Positions 45,122-54,143 of a stretch of 64,000 nucleotides of DNA are shown in pieces. The notes below the pieces were generated by a model, which ran no database searches, had not been told where the DNA came from, and worked only from the letters and a program-made list of their open reading frames with translations. Source of the DNA: Brevibacterium sp. S22 (GTDB lineage Bacteria; Actinomycetota; Actinomycetes; Actinomycetales; Brevibacteriaceae); NCBI RefSeq assembly GCF_004745485.1, contig NZ_RHFG01000003.1, forward strand, positions 1 to 64,000. The letters run 5' to 3'. The number at the start of each line of letters is the position of its first letter. The first letter of the stretch is position 1. Position numbers and translations under genes: made by a program.

Positions 45122-46381
45122 TCAGCCGGCCAGAAGCTTTTCATAGCTGGCCAGCCGCACACAGGCAACGAGCCCCTGAGCAGCGAGTTCGACCTCGTCG
45201 AGAGTCGGCATCGTCGGGGCGATGCGGATGATGTTGTTATGCGGGTCCAGCCCGTACGGGTGAGTGGCTCCAGCCGGAGTCAGCTTGACTCCGGCTTCTG
45301 CGGCGAGTTTGACGACCCGATCGGCGATGCCCTCCATCGTGGTCAGAGTGATGAAGTAACCGCCGTCCGGGGAGGTCCAGTGTGCCAGATCGTCTGCCCC
45401 GAGTCCGTCCTCCAGCGCCTTGAGCACGGCATCGAATTTCGGTGCGATGATCGCGGCATGTCTGCGCATATGCGCTTCGACTCCGGCGGAGTCGGAGAAG
45501 AACCGGACATGGCGCAGCTGATTGATCTTGTCGGGGCCGATCGCGACCTTCCCGAGATTGGCTCGCATCCAGTCGACTGTGGCCGGGCCACCGGCGAAGA
45601 ACGACACTCCGGCCCCAGCATGAGTGATCTTCGAGGTCGAGGCGAAGATCCATGCCCGTTCGGGATTGCCCGCCTCGGCGCACAGAGAGAGGATGTCGAG
45701 ATTGACCGGATGGTCCTCACGCAGGTGGTGCACCCCGTAGGCGTTGTCCCACAGCAGAGCGAAATCGGGCGCAGCGGTCGGCATCGCCGCGAGTTCGCGT
45801 GCCCGCGCCTCGGTGATGGTGACGCCTGTGGGATTGGAATACATCGGCACCAGCCACATGCCCTTGACCGCCGGATCATCTGCCAGGCGCTGCGCCTCGG
45901 CGATGATCGGGCCCTCCTCGTCCATGGGAATGGTCAGCAGTTCGAAACCGAGGGATTCGGCCAGGGTGAAATGGCGGTCATAGCCGGGGACGGGGCACAG
46001 GAGCTTGTGCGGCCCGTGACCCCATGGGCGATCATCGACGGCCGTCCCATGCATCAGGGCGAAGGTCAGCGCCTGGGTCATGAATGTCAGAGAGGCATTG
46101 CCTCCGGCCAAAAGCTGGGCGGCCGGCACCTTGAACAGCGGGGCGAAGATCTCTCGCAGCTCGACGAGCCCGTCGAGACCGCCGTAGTTGCGAGTGTCGA
46201 CCCCACCGGGAGTGAAGACGTCGTCACCGCTGACAGCAGTGAGCAGATCGGCGGCGAGGTCGAGCTGCTCAGGGGCCGGCTTGCCCCGCGTGATGTCGAG
46301 AGCGAGGCCTCGAGAGGCGAATTCCTCGTAGGCGGCGGAGGCCTCATCCAATTTGGATGGGAGGTCGGACGGTGCGGACAT
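45122..46381 (-). CDS. aspT: Aspartate aminotransferase, AspT type
   Basis: PLP aminotransferase interconverting aspartate and oxaloacetate, 419 residues. It closely follows the actinobacterial subgroup exemplified by Corynebacterium AspT: LDITRGKPAPEQLD, RNYGGLDG, CPVPGYDRHF, SNPTGVTITE, WDNAYGVHHL, and the PLP lysine in STSKITHAGAGVSFF. ATG 46381 has AAGGAG upstream. Neighbouring pyc supplies oxaloacetate, but the genes face each other and no regulation is shared. Confidence 0.92.
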   Translation of the reverse strand: MSAPSDLPSKLDEASAAYEEFASRGLALDITRGKPAPEQLDLAADLLTAVSGDDVFTPGGVDTRNYGGLDGLVELREIFAPLFKVPAAQLLAGGNASLTFMTQALTFALMHGTAVDDRPWGHGPHKLLCPVPGYDRHFTLAESLGFELLTIPMDEEGPIIAEAQRLADDPAVKGMWLVPMYSNPTGVTITEARARELAAMPTAAPDFALLWDNAYGVHHLREDHPVNLDILSLCAEAGNPERAWIFASTSKITHAGAGVSFFAGGPATVDWMRANLGKVAIGPDKINQLRHVRFFSDSAGVEAHMRRHAAIIAPKFDAVLKALEDGLGADDLAHWTSPDGGYFITLTTMEGIADRVVKLAAEAGVKLTPAGATHPYGLDPHNNIIRIAPTMPTLDEVELAAQGLVACVRLASYEKLLAG

Positions 46382-46510
46382 GCTGGCTCCTTAGGGCTGG
46401 GAACGGGCCGTTGTCTCCATCCTATCGACTCGCTGAACACCACCGACGCTAGAGTGGTCTGCAGCGGTCGCCCGAACGACCGTTGGAGACTCGGTGAAAG
46501 GCAGACTCAG

Positions 46511-47245
46511 ATGGTGCGACCACGCGCACAGGCCGCCCACGGGCGCGGTTTCGGTGCTCAGGCCGGAGTCTACGACGAGGTGCGTCCCGATTATCCCGAC
46601 GCCGCACTCGATCTGGCTCTGACCGGCTGGAACCGGCGCTGGTCCGAACTGCGGGTGTGCGACCTCGGTGCGGGCACCGGGATACTCAGTCGCAGGCTGC
46701 TCGCACACGGTACGGATCTCATCGCCGTCGATCCCGACACGGCCGCACTCGAACGCAATCCTGCACCGACCCGTGTGGGCACGGCTGAGGACACCGGCCT
46801 GGATTCGGAAAGCCTCGACCTCGTCACTGTAGCTCAGGCGTGGCATTGGTTCGACGAAGCGAGAGCCGCCGCCGAGGTCGCCCGCATCCTCAGACCCGGA
46901 GGTCGGCTGCTCATTCTCATCAACCAGCTCGATGTCCGCATCGACTGGGTGCTGCGCCTGAGCCGGATCATGCACGCCGGTGACGTCTACCGACCTCAGT
47001 ACAGACCTCACCCCGGCGGGGGACTGGCTCTCACAGATCATCTGCTCGTCGACTTCACCACTGAGCTGTCCGTCGATGGAATCGTCGATCTGGCTCGCAC
47101 GCGTTCCTACTGGCTGCGTTCCGGCCAGCAGACGCGGACCCGAGTCGAATCGAACCTGCGCGAATACCTCCGTGTCGAACACCCGGTGCCGGACACGGTG
47201 GATCTGCCGTATATCTGCCTGGCCTACCTCCTGGAACGGCGCTGA
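46511..47245 (+). CDS. Class I SAM-dependent methyltransferase
   Basis: 244 residues. SAM motif VCDLGAGTGILSRRLL (near 52-67), acidic end of strand 2 in IAVDPD, GTAEDTGL, and a LVTVAQAWHWFD motif typical of the small-molecule methyltransferases related to TrmB/UbiE. Substrate unknown. ATG 46511 with GAAAGG upstream. The frame stays open far upstream over the aspT antisense strand, but that part is not coding. It faces the Hsp20 gene with a shared hairpin. Confidence 0.85.
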   Translation: MVRPRAQAAHGRGFGAQAGVYDEVRPDYPDAALDLALTGWNRRWSELRVCDLGAGTGILSRRLLAHGTDLIAVDPDTAALERNPAPTRVGTAEDTGLDSESLDLVTVAQAWHWFDEARAAAEVARILRPGGRLLILINQLDVRIDWVLRLSRIMHAGDVYRPQYRPHPGGGLALTDHLLVDFTTELSVDGIVDLARTRSYWLRSGQQTRTRVESNLREYLRVEHPVPDTVDLPYICLAYLLERR

Positions 47246-47250
47246 ACGAA

Positions 47251-47292
47251 AGAAGTGGGCCACACCCTGGTGTTCAGGTGCGACCCACTTCT
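47251..47292. terminator. Hairpin between methyltransferase and Hsp20 genes
   Basis: A 16-bp stem AGAAGTGGGCCACACC against GGTGCGACCCACTTCT with two mismatches, 5 bp after the methyltransferase stop. Confidence 0.8.
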
Positions 47293-47316
47293 GTGCGCCG
47301 GAATGCTGAGCTGGAA

Positions 47317-47787
47317 TCAGCCGTCGATGCCGGGGGAACGGGGCTCGTCCGACGAGGACGATTCGACCACCTCGGGGGCGGTCTGTCCTGAGTCGTGAGA
47401 GACGGCGATCTTCCGTGGGCGAGCTTCCTCGGCGACAGGGATCGTCAGCGTGAGCACGCCATCGCTGTAATCGGCGCGGATACGGTCCAAAGCAACCCGG
47501 TTGCCCAGCGTGAGCTGGCGAGCATAGGTGCCGTTGGTGCGTTCCCGCGTCAGCCATTTCACGTCTTTGTCGGCGACCTCGGATTCGCGGCGAGCACGAA
47601 CCGTGAGCGTGCGGTCCTCGACGTCGACATCGATGCTGCTCGGATCGACTCCGGGCATGTCGATGCGGGCGATGAAGACTTCTCCGTCACGGTAGAGGTC
47701 CATCGGCAAGGTGGTCGCATTCGGGGTGCGGGTCACCTCGGAGAAGAATCGGTCGATGTCACGGATGGGGTCGAAACGTGTAGCCAT
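47317..47787 (-). CDS. Small heat shock protein Hsp20
   Basis: Alpha-crystallin-type holdase, 156 residues. N-terminal IRDIDRFFSEV, alpha-crystallin domain (about 28-125) starting MDLYRDGEVFIARIDMPGVD (landmark DMPGVDPSSI), and the conserved YSDGVLTLTIPV near 107-118. The Ser/Glu-rich tail lacks an obvious I-x-I beyond RKIAV. ATG 47787 with GAAAGGAAG upstream. A HAIR operator lies 27-45 bp upstream, so HspR repression at normal temperature is expected. Confidence 0.93.
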   Translation of the reverse strand: MATRFDPIRDIDRFFSEVTRTPNATTLPMDLYRDGEVFIARIDMPGVDPSSIDVDVEDRTLTVRARRESEVADKDVKWLTRERTNGTYARQLTLGNRVALDRIRADYSDGVLTLTIPVAEEARPRKIAVSHDSGQTAPEVVESSSSDEPRSPGIDG

Positions 47788-47813
47788 GTGCTTCCTTTCG
47801 TTCGGGTCCTACA

Positions 47814-47832
47814 TTGAGTCAAACACACTCAA
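47814..47832 (-). promoter_or_regulatory. HAIR element (HspR operator) upstream of hsp20
   Basis: TTGAGT-N7-ACTCAA matches the core of the HspR inverted repeat CTTGAGT-N7-ACTCAAG, losing only the outermost base pair. Position is 27 bp before the Hsp20 start. Confidence 0.75.
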
Positions 47833-47869
47833 CTTTGAAATGATTCCAAACTCATGAAATTCTCAGCCT

Positions 47870-48802
47870 GTGAGCCTGGTTCCCATACTCCTCGCCCTTC
47901 TTCCCGTCACGGTGCTCATCGCTGTCGGCCTCGGGCTCAGACGGCTGCCGGGATTTCGGAGTCCGGAGTTCTGGTCGGGCGCGGAGAAGCTCGCCTATTA
48001 CTGTCTGCTGCCGGTTCTCCTCTTCACCTCCGTCGCCGAGGTGGACGTGGCCCATGTCCCGCTCGCGCGCTTGGCAGCGGCGCTCGTGGTTCCCACTGTG
48101 ATCGTGTCCGTCGGCATCGTCGTTGCCCGCCGAGTCGTCGCTGACGATCTGCCCGCCTTCACCTCCGTGCTGCAGGGTGGAATCCGCTTCAACACCTATA
48201 TCGGCCTGTCCCTGGCGGGAAGCCTGTTCGGCTCGGAAGGCAGTGCTGTTGCTGCTATCGTCGCCGCGATCCTCGTCCCCACGGTGAATGTCATCTCGAG
48301 CCTCGGCTTCGAGTTCCTGCGCACGGGTCCGAGCTCTCTGCTTGCGCTGCTGCGCGCCATCGTGACGAATCCTCTGGTGCTCGGCTGTGTCGCCGGGGTC
48401 GTGGCGAACGTCAGTGGGCTCGGTCTGCCGAGTGTGGCAGCAACCGTCCTCGACCCGTTGGCTGCCGCCTCGCTGCCCATCGGTCTGCTGTGTGTCGGTG
48501 CCGGCCTGCAGACGTTCTCCGGGCGAGACCATGCCCGAGCCATAGTCGTCTCGACCCTCATCAAGCTGGTCGTGCTGCCTGGGCTGTCACTGGCGGCTCT
48601 GTCCGCCTTCGACATCCCAGCGGTGCCGGCGCTGGTCGGGCTGATCTTCCAGTCAATTGCGACAGCGAGTTCCGGCTATGTCATGGCCCGGCAGCTCGGG
48701 GGAGATGCGAAGCTCATGGCCGCCCTCATCGCCGGCCAGACCGTCGCAATGCTCGTGACGCTGCCGGTCGTGCTCGTCATCGGACAATTCGTGCTCGGCT
48801 GA
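47870..48802 (+). CDS. AEC family (auxin efflux carrier) transporter
   Basis: A 310-residue membrane protein with about ten helices in two repeats, the AEC fold that exports or imports small carboxylates. Landmarks: LLPVLLFTSVAEV, QGGIRFNTYIGLSLAG (first crossover region), NPLVLGCVAGVV, LPIGLLCVGAGL and QSIATASSGYVMARQLGGD (second crossover). GTG start at 47870; no clear Shine-Dalgarno. The HAIR element lies between this gene and hsp20, so heat control of both is possible. Confidence 0.88.
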   Translation: MSLVPILLALLPVTVLIAVGLGLRRLPGFRSPEFWSGAEKLAYYCLLPVLLFTSVAEVDVAHVPLARLAAALVVPTVIVSVGIVVARRVVADDLPAFTSVLQGGIRFNTYIGLSLAGSLFGSEGSAVAAIVAAILVPTVNVISSLGFEFLRTGPSSLLALLRAIVTNPLVLGCVAGVVANVSGLGLPSVAATVLDPLAAASLPIGLLCVGAGLQTFSGRDHARAIVVSTLIKLVVLPGLSLAALSAFDIPAVPALVGLIFQSIATASSGYVMARQLGGDAKLMAALIAGQTVAMLVTLPVVLVIGQFVLG

Positions 48803-48837
48803 AGACGAACTCCTCTCCGATGCCTCGGGGTCAAACA

Positions 48838-48876
48838 GAATGACGGCCGACCCCGGGCTGGGGTCGGCCGTCATTC
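48838..48876. terminator. Hairpin between the AEC carrier and ferritin genes
   Basis: A perfect 17-bp stem GAATGACGGCCGACCCC with a GGGCT loop, 36 bp after the carrier stop. Confidence 0.87.
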
Positions 48877-48936
48877 ACTCGCTCCGAATGCTCACTCAAC
48901 TCGGGACGTTCGATATGAGCGCTGAAGGTGAGTATG

Positions 48937-49452
48937 TCACTCGCTGTCTGCGGTGATATCGGGGTGGCGTGAGCCGAGTTCGGAATCGATGCGCAGGACA
49001 CCGGCGCCGTCGTTGCCGACGCGCTCGAGGCGGCCGATGATCTCGGAGATGCTCGACTCTTCCTCGACCTGCTCATCGATGAACCAGTGGAGCAGCGGCA
49101 GAACGTCGAGATCGGCTTCTGCCTGGGCGGTGCGATAGAGGTTGCGGATGGACTCCGAGACCTTCTCCTCGTGGGCCAAAGCGGCCTTGAAGAAGTCGAT
49201 CGGCTGCGATCCCGAGACCTTCGGAGCGGCGATATCGCCGATCTGAGGAGCGAATCCGCGGTCGAGGCAGTGCTGGGTGAACTTTGCGGCGTGAACCTGC
49301 TCTTCTTCGGACTGAGCGCGCATCCAGCGCGTCATGCCGGGAAGATCGAGATCGTCGATCTGGATGGAGAGCTGCAGGTAGACCAGCGAAGCTTCGAGTT
49401 CGAGGGTGACCTGCTCGTTGAGGACCTTCTGCATTGCGGGGCTCAGGTGCAT
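48937..49452 (-). CDS. Ferritin
   Basis: A non-heme iron-storage ferritin, 171 residues. Ferroxidase ligands are visible: LELEASLVYL (Glu), SEEEQVHAAKF (Glu and His), and later EVKVSE/HEEKVSES and EQVEEESS. The C-terminal tail is short. TTTTACTCC gives AAAGGAG just upstream of the ATG. I looked for an iron box (TTAGGTTAGSCTAACCTAA-like) before the gene and found none. Confidence 0.93.
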   Translation of the reverse strand: MHLSPAMQKVLNEQVTLELEASLVYLQLSIQIDDLDLPGMTRWMRAQSEEEQVHAAKFTQHCLDRGFAPQIGDIAAPKVSGSQPIDFFKAALAHEEKVSESIRNLYRTAQAEADLDVLPLLHWFIDEQVEEESSISEIIGRLERVGNDGAGVLRIDSELGSRHPDITADSE

Positions 49453-49624
49453 CTTTTACTCCTTTGCGGTTCGAGGCGGATCCATTCCGCCTGCTTAGAG
49501 AATATCCTGACACCTTTTCTAGAACGGTTCCAGTGTGGAAAGGCTCGGCAAACTCTTCCCAGGTATGCCATACCTGCCTCGAACGAGGGACGACAGCTGT
49601 TCGGAACTCAGCGCCGAGTCCTGC

Positions 49625-51058
49625 TCAGAGTGCCGGCCGCCGGGAGTGGTGTCCGGTCGCGGCTTCGAAGGCATGAGCGACACGGAGCAGCTCGACATCA
49701 GCACCTGGTTTCGCCACGATCTGAACCCCCACAGGCAGACCCGATTCCGAGAACCCGGCCGGCACCGAGATCGCGGGGCACCCGGTTGCCGAGATGAGAC
49801 ACAGCGCGCGCATCCAGTCGAGGTAGCTGCTCAGCTGCACCCCGTTTATCTGCGTCGGATACTCGATTCCCGCGTCGAACGGCAGGACCTGGCAGGTGGT
49901 GAGCACGAGAACGTCGTGACCGGTGAAGTAGCGGTCGATCTCGCTGTGCAGGCGAGAGCGAGCGGATTCGGCCGAGGCCACCTCGGCGCCGGTGAGATCG
50001 AGACCCATGCGGATGTTCCACCTCACCGATTCCTTGATCATGTCCGGATGCGCCTCATACAGTCCTCCCCAGGAGCTGACGAAGTCGAGGGCACGGCGAA
50101 CATTGAACACCTCATCGGCGTCGGTGAGGTTCGGAATCTGCGCATCCACATGGGCACCGAGGTCGCTGAACACCGGCGCAGTCGACGCGACGATCTCGGC
50201 AACCTCGGTTTCGATCGGCAGCAGTCCTCCCAGATCGGGATTGAAGCCGACCCGCAGACCGGTGAGGTCGGGGGAGCGGTCCGCACCGAGCGCGAACTCC
50301 GGGAGGTCGAAGAGACCACCCGGGTCTGGTGTCGATCCCGGAGCCGAGGCGTGCGGCCCGGCGGCCACCGACATCAGCAGTGCCACATCGGAGACCGTGC
50401 GTGCCATGAATCCGCTCTGCGACAGCCACGCATACGGGTTGCCCGGCGGCACGTGCGGGATGCGGCCGTTGCTCGGTCGCAGGCCCACAACATTGTTGAA
50501 CGATGCAGGAGAGCGCAGCGATCCACCCATATCCGACCCGTCCCCGGAGGCCTGAATGCCTGCTGCGAGGACTGCACCCACACCGCCGGAGGAACCCGAG
50601 GCGGATTTGGTCCGGTCATAGGGATTCACTGTCGTGCCGAACAGTTCGTTGAAGGTGTGCGAACCGGCAGCGAACTCGGGAACATTCGTCTTGCCTGTCG
50701 TCGTGATCCCCGCGGCTCTGAGGCGGGCGACGATGAGCGCATCGGATTCGGGCATGTGGTCGGCCATGAGCGGCGATCCCCAGGTCGTGCGCATTCCCGC
50801 TGTGTCGTGAGTGTCCTTGTGAGTCATCGGCACCCCGTGCAGCGGTCCGAAGCTCTCATCGCGGGCAGCCGCGGCATCGGCGGCTTCAGCCTGAGCGAAG
50901 GCGGCCTCGTCATCACGGGTGACGACGGCATTGAGGGCTGGGTTGACCTCATCGATGCGGTCGAGATGGACCTGCAGCGCCTCACGGGCCGAGACTTCTT
51001 TGGCAGCGATTTGGGCTGCCAGCTCACGGGTCGACCACCACAGCATCTCCTCACTCAT
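49625..51058 (-). CDS. Amidase (amidase-signature family)
   Basis: Hydrolyses a carboxamide to acid and ammonia, 477 residues. The catalytic triad can be placed: Lys81 in MTHKDTHDT, cis-Ser156 in SGSSGG and nucleophile Ser180 in GSDMGGSLRSPASF, with the 24-residue Ser-Ser spacing of the family. Not GatA: no gatB/C nearby and the C-terminal part differs. ATG overlaps the stop of the M20D gene (ATGA). Last gene of the DUF5058 operon. Confidence 0.9.
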   Translation of the reverse strand: MSEEMLWWSTRELAAQIAAKEVSAREALQVHLDRIDEVNPALNAVVTRDDEAAFAQAEAADAAAARDESFGPLHGVPMTHKDTHDTAGMRTTWGSPLMADHMPESDALIVARLRAAGITTTGKTNVPEFAAGSHTFNELFGTTVNPYDRTKSASGSSGGVGAVLAAGIQASGDGSDMGGSLRSPASFNNVVGLRPSNGRIPHVPPGNPYAWLSQSGFMARTVSDVALLMSVAAGPHASAPGSTPDPGGLFDLPEFALGADRSPDLTGLRVGFNPDLGGLLPIETEVAEIVASTAPVFSDLGAHVDAQIPNLTDADEVFNVRRALDFVSSWGGLYEAHPDMIKESVRWNIRMGLDLTGAEVASAESARSRLHSEIDRYFTGHDVLVLTTCQVLPFDAGIEYPTQINGVQLSSYLDWMRALCLISATGCPAISVPAGFSESGLPVGVQIVAKPGADVELLRVAHAFEAATGHHSRRPAL

Positions 51059-52296
51059 GCGCGGTCCTTTCCGACCTTGTTCAGCACTGCAGACAGTGCG
51101 GCCCTGATGCCGGTCTCGAGCGTGGTCTCGACATCGTCGGGGGCGAAGAACGGGGAGTGGTTCCCAGGCGGGGTCTGCCCGCCTTCGAACTTCGCGGGGG
51201 AGTAGCCGCCGAAGAACCAGTACACGTAGGGCACTCCGATATCGTCGCCGAATGCTCCCACATCCTCGCTGCCGGTCGACGGCTGTTCGAGGTGGACGTG
51301 GTCGGTTCCGAGTTCGGCGCCGACGTGGGTGAGGAACGACTCGGTCTCCGCGGGGTCATTGAAGCAGCGCGGGAACCGGTACATCTCCTCGATCTCGGGT
51401 TCCGGGGCTCCGGAAGCCAGAGCCTCGGCGAGGATGATCCGGCGGACGCGTTCGAGGACGACTTCGCGGACCTCCTCGGTGAAGGTGCGGATATTGAGTG
51501 TGAACTCCGCTGAGTCGGGGATGATGTTCTCTTTGAGCCCGCTGTGGAACGTGCCGACGGTGACGACGGCCATATCGTTGCCCGAGATCTCACGGGACAC
51601 GACCGACTGGAGGCGGGTGATCATATATGCGCCGAGCACGATCGGGTCGATGCCATTCTCCGGCTGAGAACCGTGCGTCTGCAGGCCTCTGACGGTCACA
51701 CACAGGCAGTCGGACATCGCCATGGCGGTGCCGCTGCTGACGTAGAGGTGCCCGGCGGGGATCGGCCACACGTGCTGACCGAAGATCACTTCGGGACGCA
51801 CAATCCGGCCCCAGAGCCCGTCGTCGAGCATTGCGCGCGCACCCTGGCCGGTCTCCTCACCGGGCTGGAAGATCATGACCACGGTTCCCGACCACAGGTC
51901 CGTGTGTGCGAGGAGGTGCTTGGCCAGGTAGAGCCCGACCGTGATGTGCGTATCGTGGCCGCAGCCGTGCATGACCTTCGTCGTCCCGCCGTCGGGAAGA
52001 GTGCCGTCGGCGGTAGAAGCGTAGTCGAGTCCGGTGTCCTCGGTGATCGGCAGTCCATCGATATCGGCGCGGTATCCGATGACGGGCCCATCACCGTTTT
52101 CGATCACGGTCACGACTCCGGTGCCGCCGAAGGTGTGGGTGGTGAGTCCGAGGGACTGGAGACGGGAGGCGATGTCAGCGGCGGTGTTCGTCTCCTGCAT
52201 CGACAGCTCGGGTGTCTGGTGGAAGTGCTTGTAGTCCGTGATCGTCTGGTCGAGATCAGCACTGATCGACGCGCGGAGGGCGGGGTTGAGAGACAT
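51055..52296 (-). CDS. M20D amidohydrolase (aminoacylase/carboxypeptidase type)
   Basis: A metal-dependent hydrolase, 413 residues, of the N-acyl-amino-acid/IAA-conjugate group. YRADIDGLPITED, KVMHGCGHDTHITVG (metal Cys and His), FQPGEETGQGARAML (metal Glu), GQHVWP and the C-terminal GNHSPFFAPD with its His follow the family. ATG 52296 with GAAAGGACG upstream. Coupled to the amidase and 94 bp downstream of two membrane genes, so it probably acts on the imported compound. Confidence 0.9.
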   Translation of the reverse strand: MSLNPALRASISADLDQTITDYKHFHQTPELSMQETNTAADIASRLQSLGLTTHTFGGTGVVTVIENGDGPVIGYRADIDGLPITEDTGLDYASTADGTLPDGGTTKVMHGCGHDTHITVGLYLAKHLLAHTDLWSGTVVMIFQPGEETGQGARAMLDDGLWGRIVRPEVIFGQHVWPIPAGHLYVSSGTAMAMSDCLCVTVRGLQTHGSQPENGIDPIVLGAYMITRLQSVVSREISGNDMAVVTVGTFHSGLKENIIPDSAEFTLNIRTFTEEVREVVLERVRRIILAEALASGAPEPEIEEMYRFPRCFNDPAETESFLTHVGAELGTDHVHLEQPSTGSEDVGAFGDDIGVPYVYWFFGGYSPAKFEGGQTPPGNHSPFFAPDDVETTLETGIRAALSAVLNKVGKDRA

Positions 52297-52390
52297 ATCG
52301 TCCTTTCAGCAGTGGTCTGGTGCCATCTTGGCAGGAATTCTCGAATTCGGTCGGCGATCTCGGGGGTCGAGCGCCGGGCGCATTCCGTCG

Positions 52391-53128
52391 TCAGTTGATG
52401 CCGACGGTTTCGGTGCCGTCACCACCGGCCTTCTTGTCCGTGACCGACTTGCTGCGGGTGAACCACGTGATGAGGATGGTCAGGAACACGACGATGGCGA
52501 CGTCTCCGGGAGCGAGTACGGGAAGCAGCCGAACGAGCACGAGAATGACCAGTGCCGCCATGCCGAGAGCGATGAGTGTGGATTTGAGCTGCTTGAGCGA
52601 GGCGATGAGCTGAACGGTGACACCGCCGAGGATGGCCGGGAGGATATAGAGCTTCGCGACGAGGGTGATCGGCTCAGGAATAAGGGCGACCAGCCAGGTG
52701 CCGAGGATTCCGACGAAGATGACCATAGAGGCGACGTGGATGATCGCGGCCCCGCAGATGGCCATCGTTGCCGCATACTCGCCCTTGCGGGTTCCGGGCT
52801 TCGCGCCGATCGTATCCTGAGCGACGATCGCCGAGGGCAGCAGTTTGTTCGCGACGTTGCCGATCATGAATGCCTGGTACATGCCGGCGGGTCCGAGGAT
52901 CGGGAAGTAGGTGAGAGGTTCGACGATATAGAAGACTCCGTAGACGGCGAACACGGCGAGGAATCCCTTGAGGATCTGCCCGACGTCGATGTTCGCATCC
53001 GCGACGAACAGCAGATAGAAGGGCACCGAGGTGGCGATGAGGAATCCGATGAACAGGGTGATCGAACCCCACCGGCTGGTGGTGCGTTCGAATGCCGCGT
53101 GTGAAGGCGACGTGATGATCGATGACAT
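52391..53128 (-). CDS. Membrane protein, partner of DUF5058
   Basis: A 245-residue integral membrane protein with about seven hydrophobic segments: near 22-43, 51-75, 78-98, 124-150, 153-172, 176-198 and 206-226. A soluble stretch NKLLPSAIVAQDTIGAKPGT interrupts them. I cannot name a family for it. The loop is reminiscent of transport-protein re-entrant regions, which is inference. Ten bp downstream of the DUF5058 gene, so the two probably form one complex. Confidence 0.75.
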   Translation of the reverse strand: MSSIITSPSHAAFERTTSRWGSITLFIGFLIATSVPFYLLFVADANIDVGQILKGFLAVFAVYGVFYIVEPLTYFPILGPAGMYQAFMIGNVANKLLPSAIVAQDTIGAKPGTRKGEYAATMAICGAAIIHVASMVIFVGILGTWLVALIPEPITLVAKLYILPAILGGVTVQLIASLKQLKSTLIALGMAALVILVLVRLLPVLAPGDVAIVVFLTILITWFTRSKSVTDKKAGGDGTETVGIN

Positions 53129-53137
53129 GTTCTCTCC

Positions 53138-53884
53138 TCAGGCTTCGGGCAGTCCGAGACCGGCATAATGGGCGAAGTAGGCGGCGACGAGGCCGATGAG
53201 CAGGGAGAATCCCAGTCCCCATTCCTTCAGCCAGTTCAGTTTGAGCATTTTGGCCAACAGCAGGCAGATGCTCATCACCACGGCCGAGACGATGACGGCG
53301 ATGACGTGGGTCGGTGACTTGGGCAGCTCGCGGAAAGTCAGTGCCGCGAAGGCCGCGAGCAGTGCCGCACCCGGGATAATCGACATGAGTGCCGGGTTGA
53401 CCTTCTCGAGCTTGTGGGAGCTGCGTTTGAAGATCGGGGTGAGAATGAGGGTGGAGATCATCCAGCCTGCTCCCGACAGGCTCATCGCCATGAGAGCGAC
53501 GATGAAGACTCCGCGGGTGAAGGTCTCGTCACCGAGATTGGCGCCCATGGTTCCTGCTGCCAGAGAGGCGGAGGCCACCTCGGTGGCGGCAGATCCGATG
53601 AGCCCGACGCGGACGACGACCGGGGGAGTGCCGAACAGCGGCAGCAGAGCGATGGCGACGAGGACCACCGAAAGAGACGGTCCGATCGCGGCGACCCCAC
53701 CGGCGCGGAATGCCGAACGGACTTCCGTCTGGCTCATTCCTGCGGACTCGGCGTTCTTCTTCACCGCTGTCATGTAGATGAGCGACTGCACGACGACGAC
53801 GCCCATCACCGCCATCGCGAGGATCCAGAGAATCGGTGCATTTGCGAGGCCGATATAGTCGGCCGATTCGGTGGCCAGATTCAT
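53138..53884 (-). CDS. DUF5058 family membrane protein
   Basis: A 248-residue membrane protein with about six helices. APILWILAMAVMGVVVVQS at the start, FRAGGVAAIGPSLSVVLVAIALL, GTPPVVVRVGLIGSAATEVA and NPALMSIIPGAALLAAF match my memory of DUF5058. Function undescribed; position in front of a membrane partner and two hydrolases points to a transporter. ATG 53884 is used because the frame beyond it is not membrane-like. GAGAACC precedes it. Confidence 0.82.
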   Translation of the reverse strand: MNLATESADYIGLANAPILWILAMAVMGVVVVQSLIYMTAVKKNAESAGMSQTEVRSAFRAGGVAAIGPSLSVVLVAIALLPLFGTPPVVVRVGLIGSAATEVASASLAAGTMGANLGDETFTRGVFIVALMAMSLSGAGWMISTLILTPIFKRSSHKLEKVNPALMSIIPGAALLAAFAALTFRELPKSPTHVIAVIVSAVVMSICLLLAKMLKLNWLKEWGLGFSLLIGLVAAYFAHYAGLGLPEA

Positions 53885-54143
53885 CTGGTTCTCATTTCTT
53901 CGTTGGACTGAGGGCCACTGATGCGCAGACTTCGCTGTGTGCCGCATCACGTGTGAGTGCAATCTAACCCGCGGGGTCGACGAATTGGAGTCCAACTGGT
54001 CGGTATCTCAGATGCCGGGAACAGTTCTGCCGATGAGAGCCATCAGGGGAATCGATGAGCCGCCAGCGCAGGCGAAGCCGATTCGGGGTGCTGGACACGA
54101 CACTATGATGGTCCGCACGCGAGTAGGGGAGTGGGAGCGTTAC

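Noticed and set aside
45239..46510. Upstream extension of the methyltransferase frame
   Set aside because: Lies antisense to aspT. The true start at 46511 has a ribosome site and begins the conserved fold.
49453..49624. Iron box upstream of ferritin
   Set aside because: No TTAGGTTAG-type inverted repeat could be found in the 172-bp gap.
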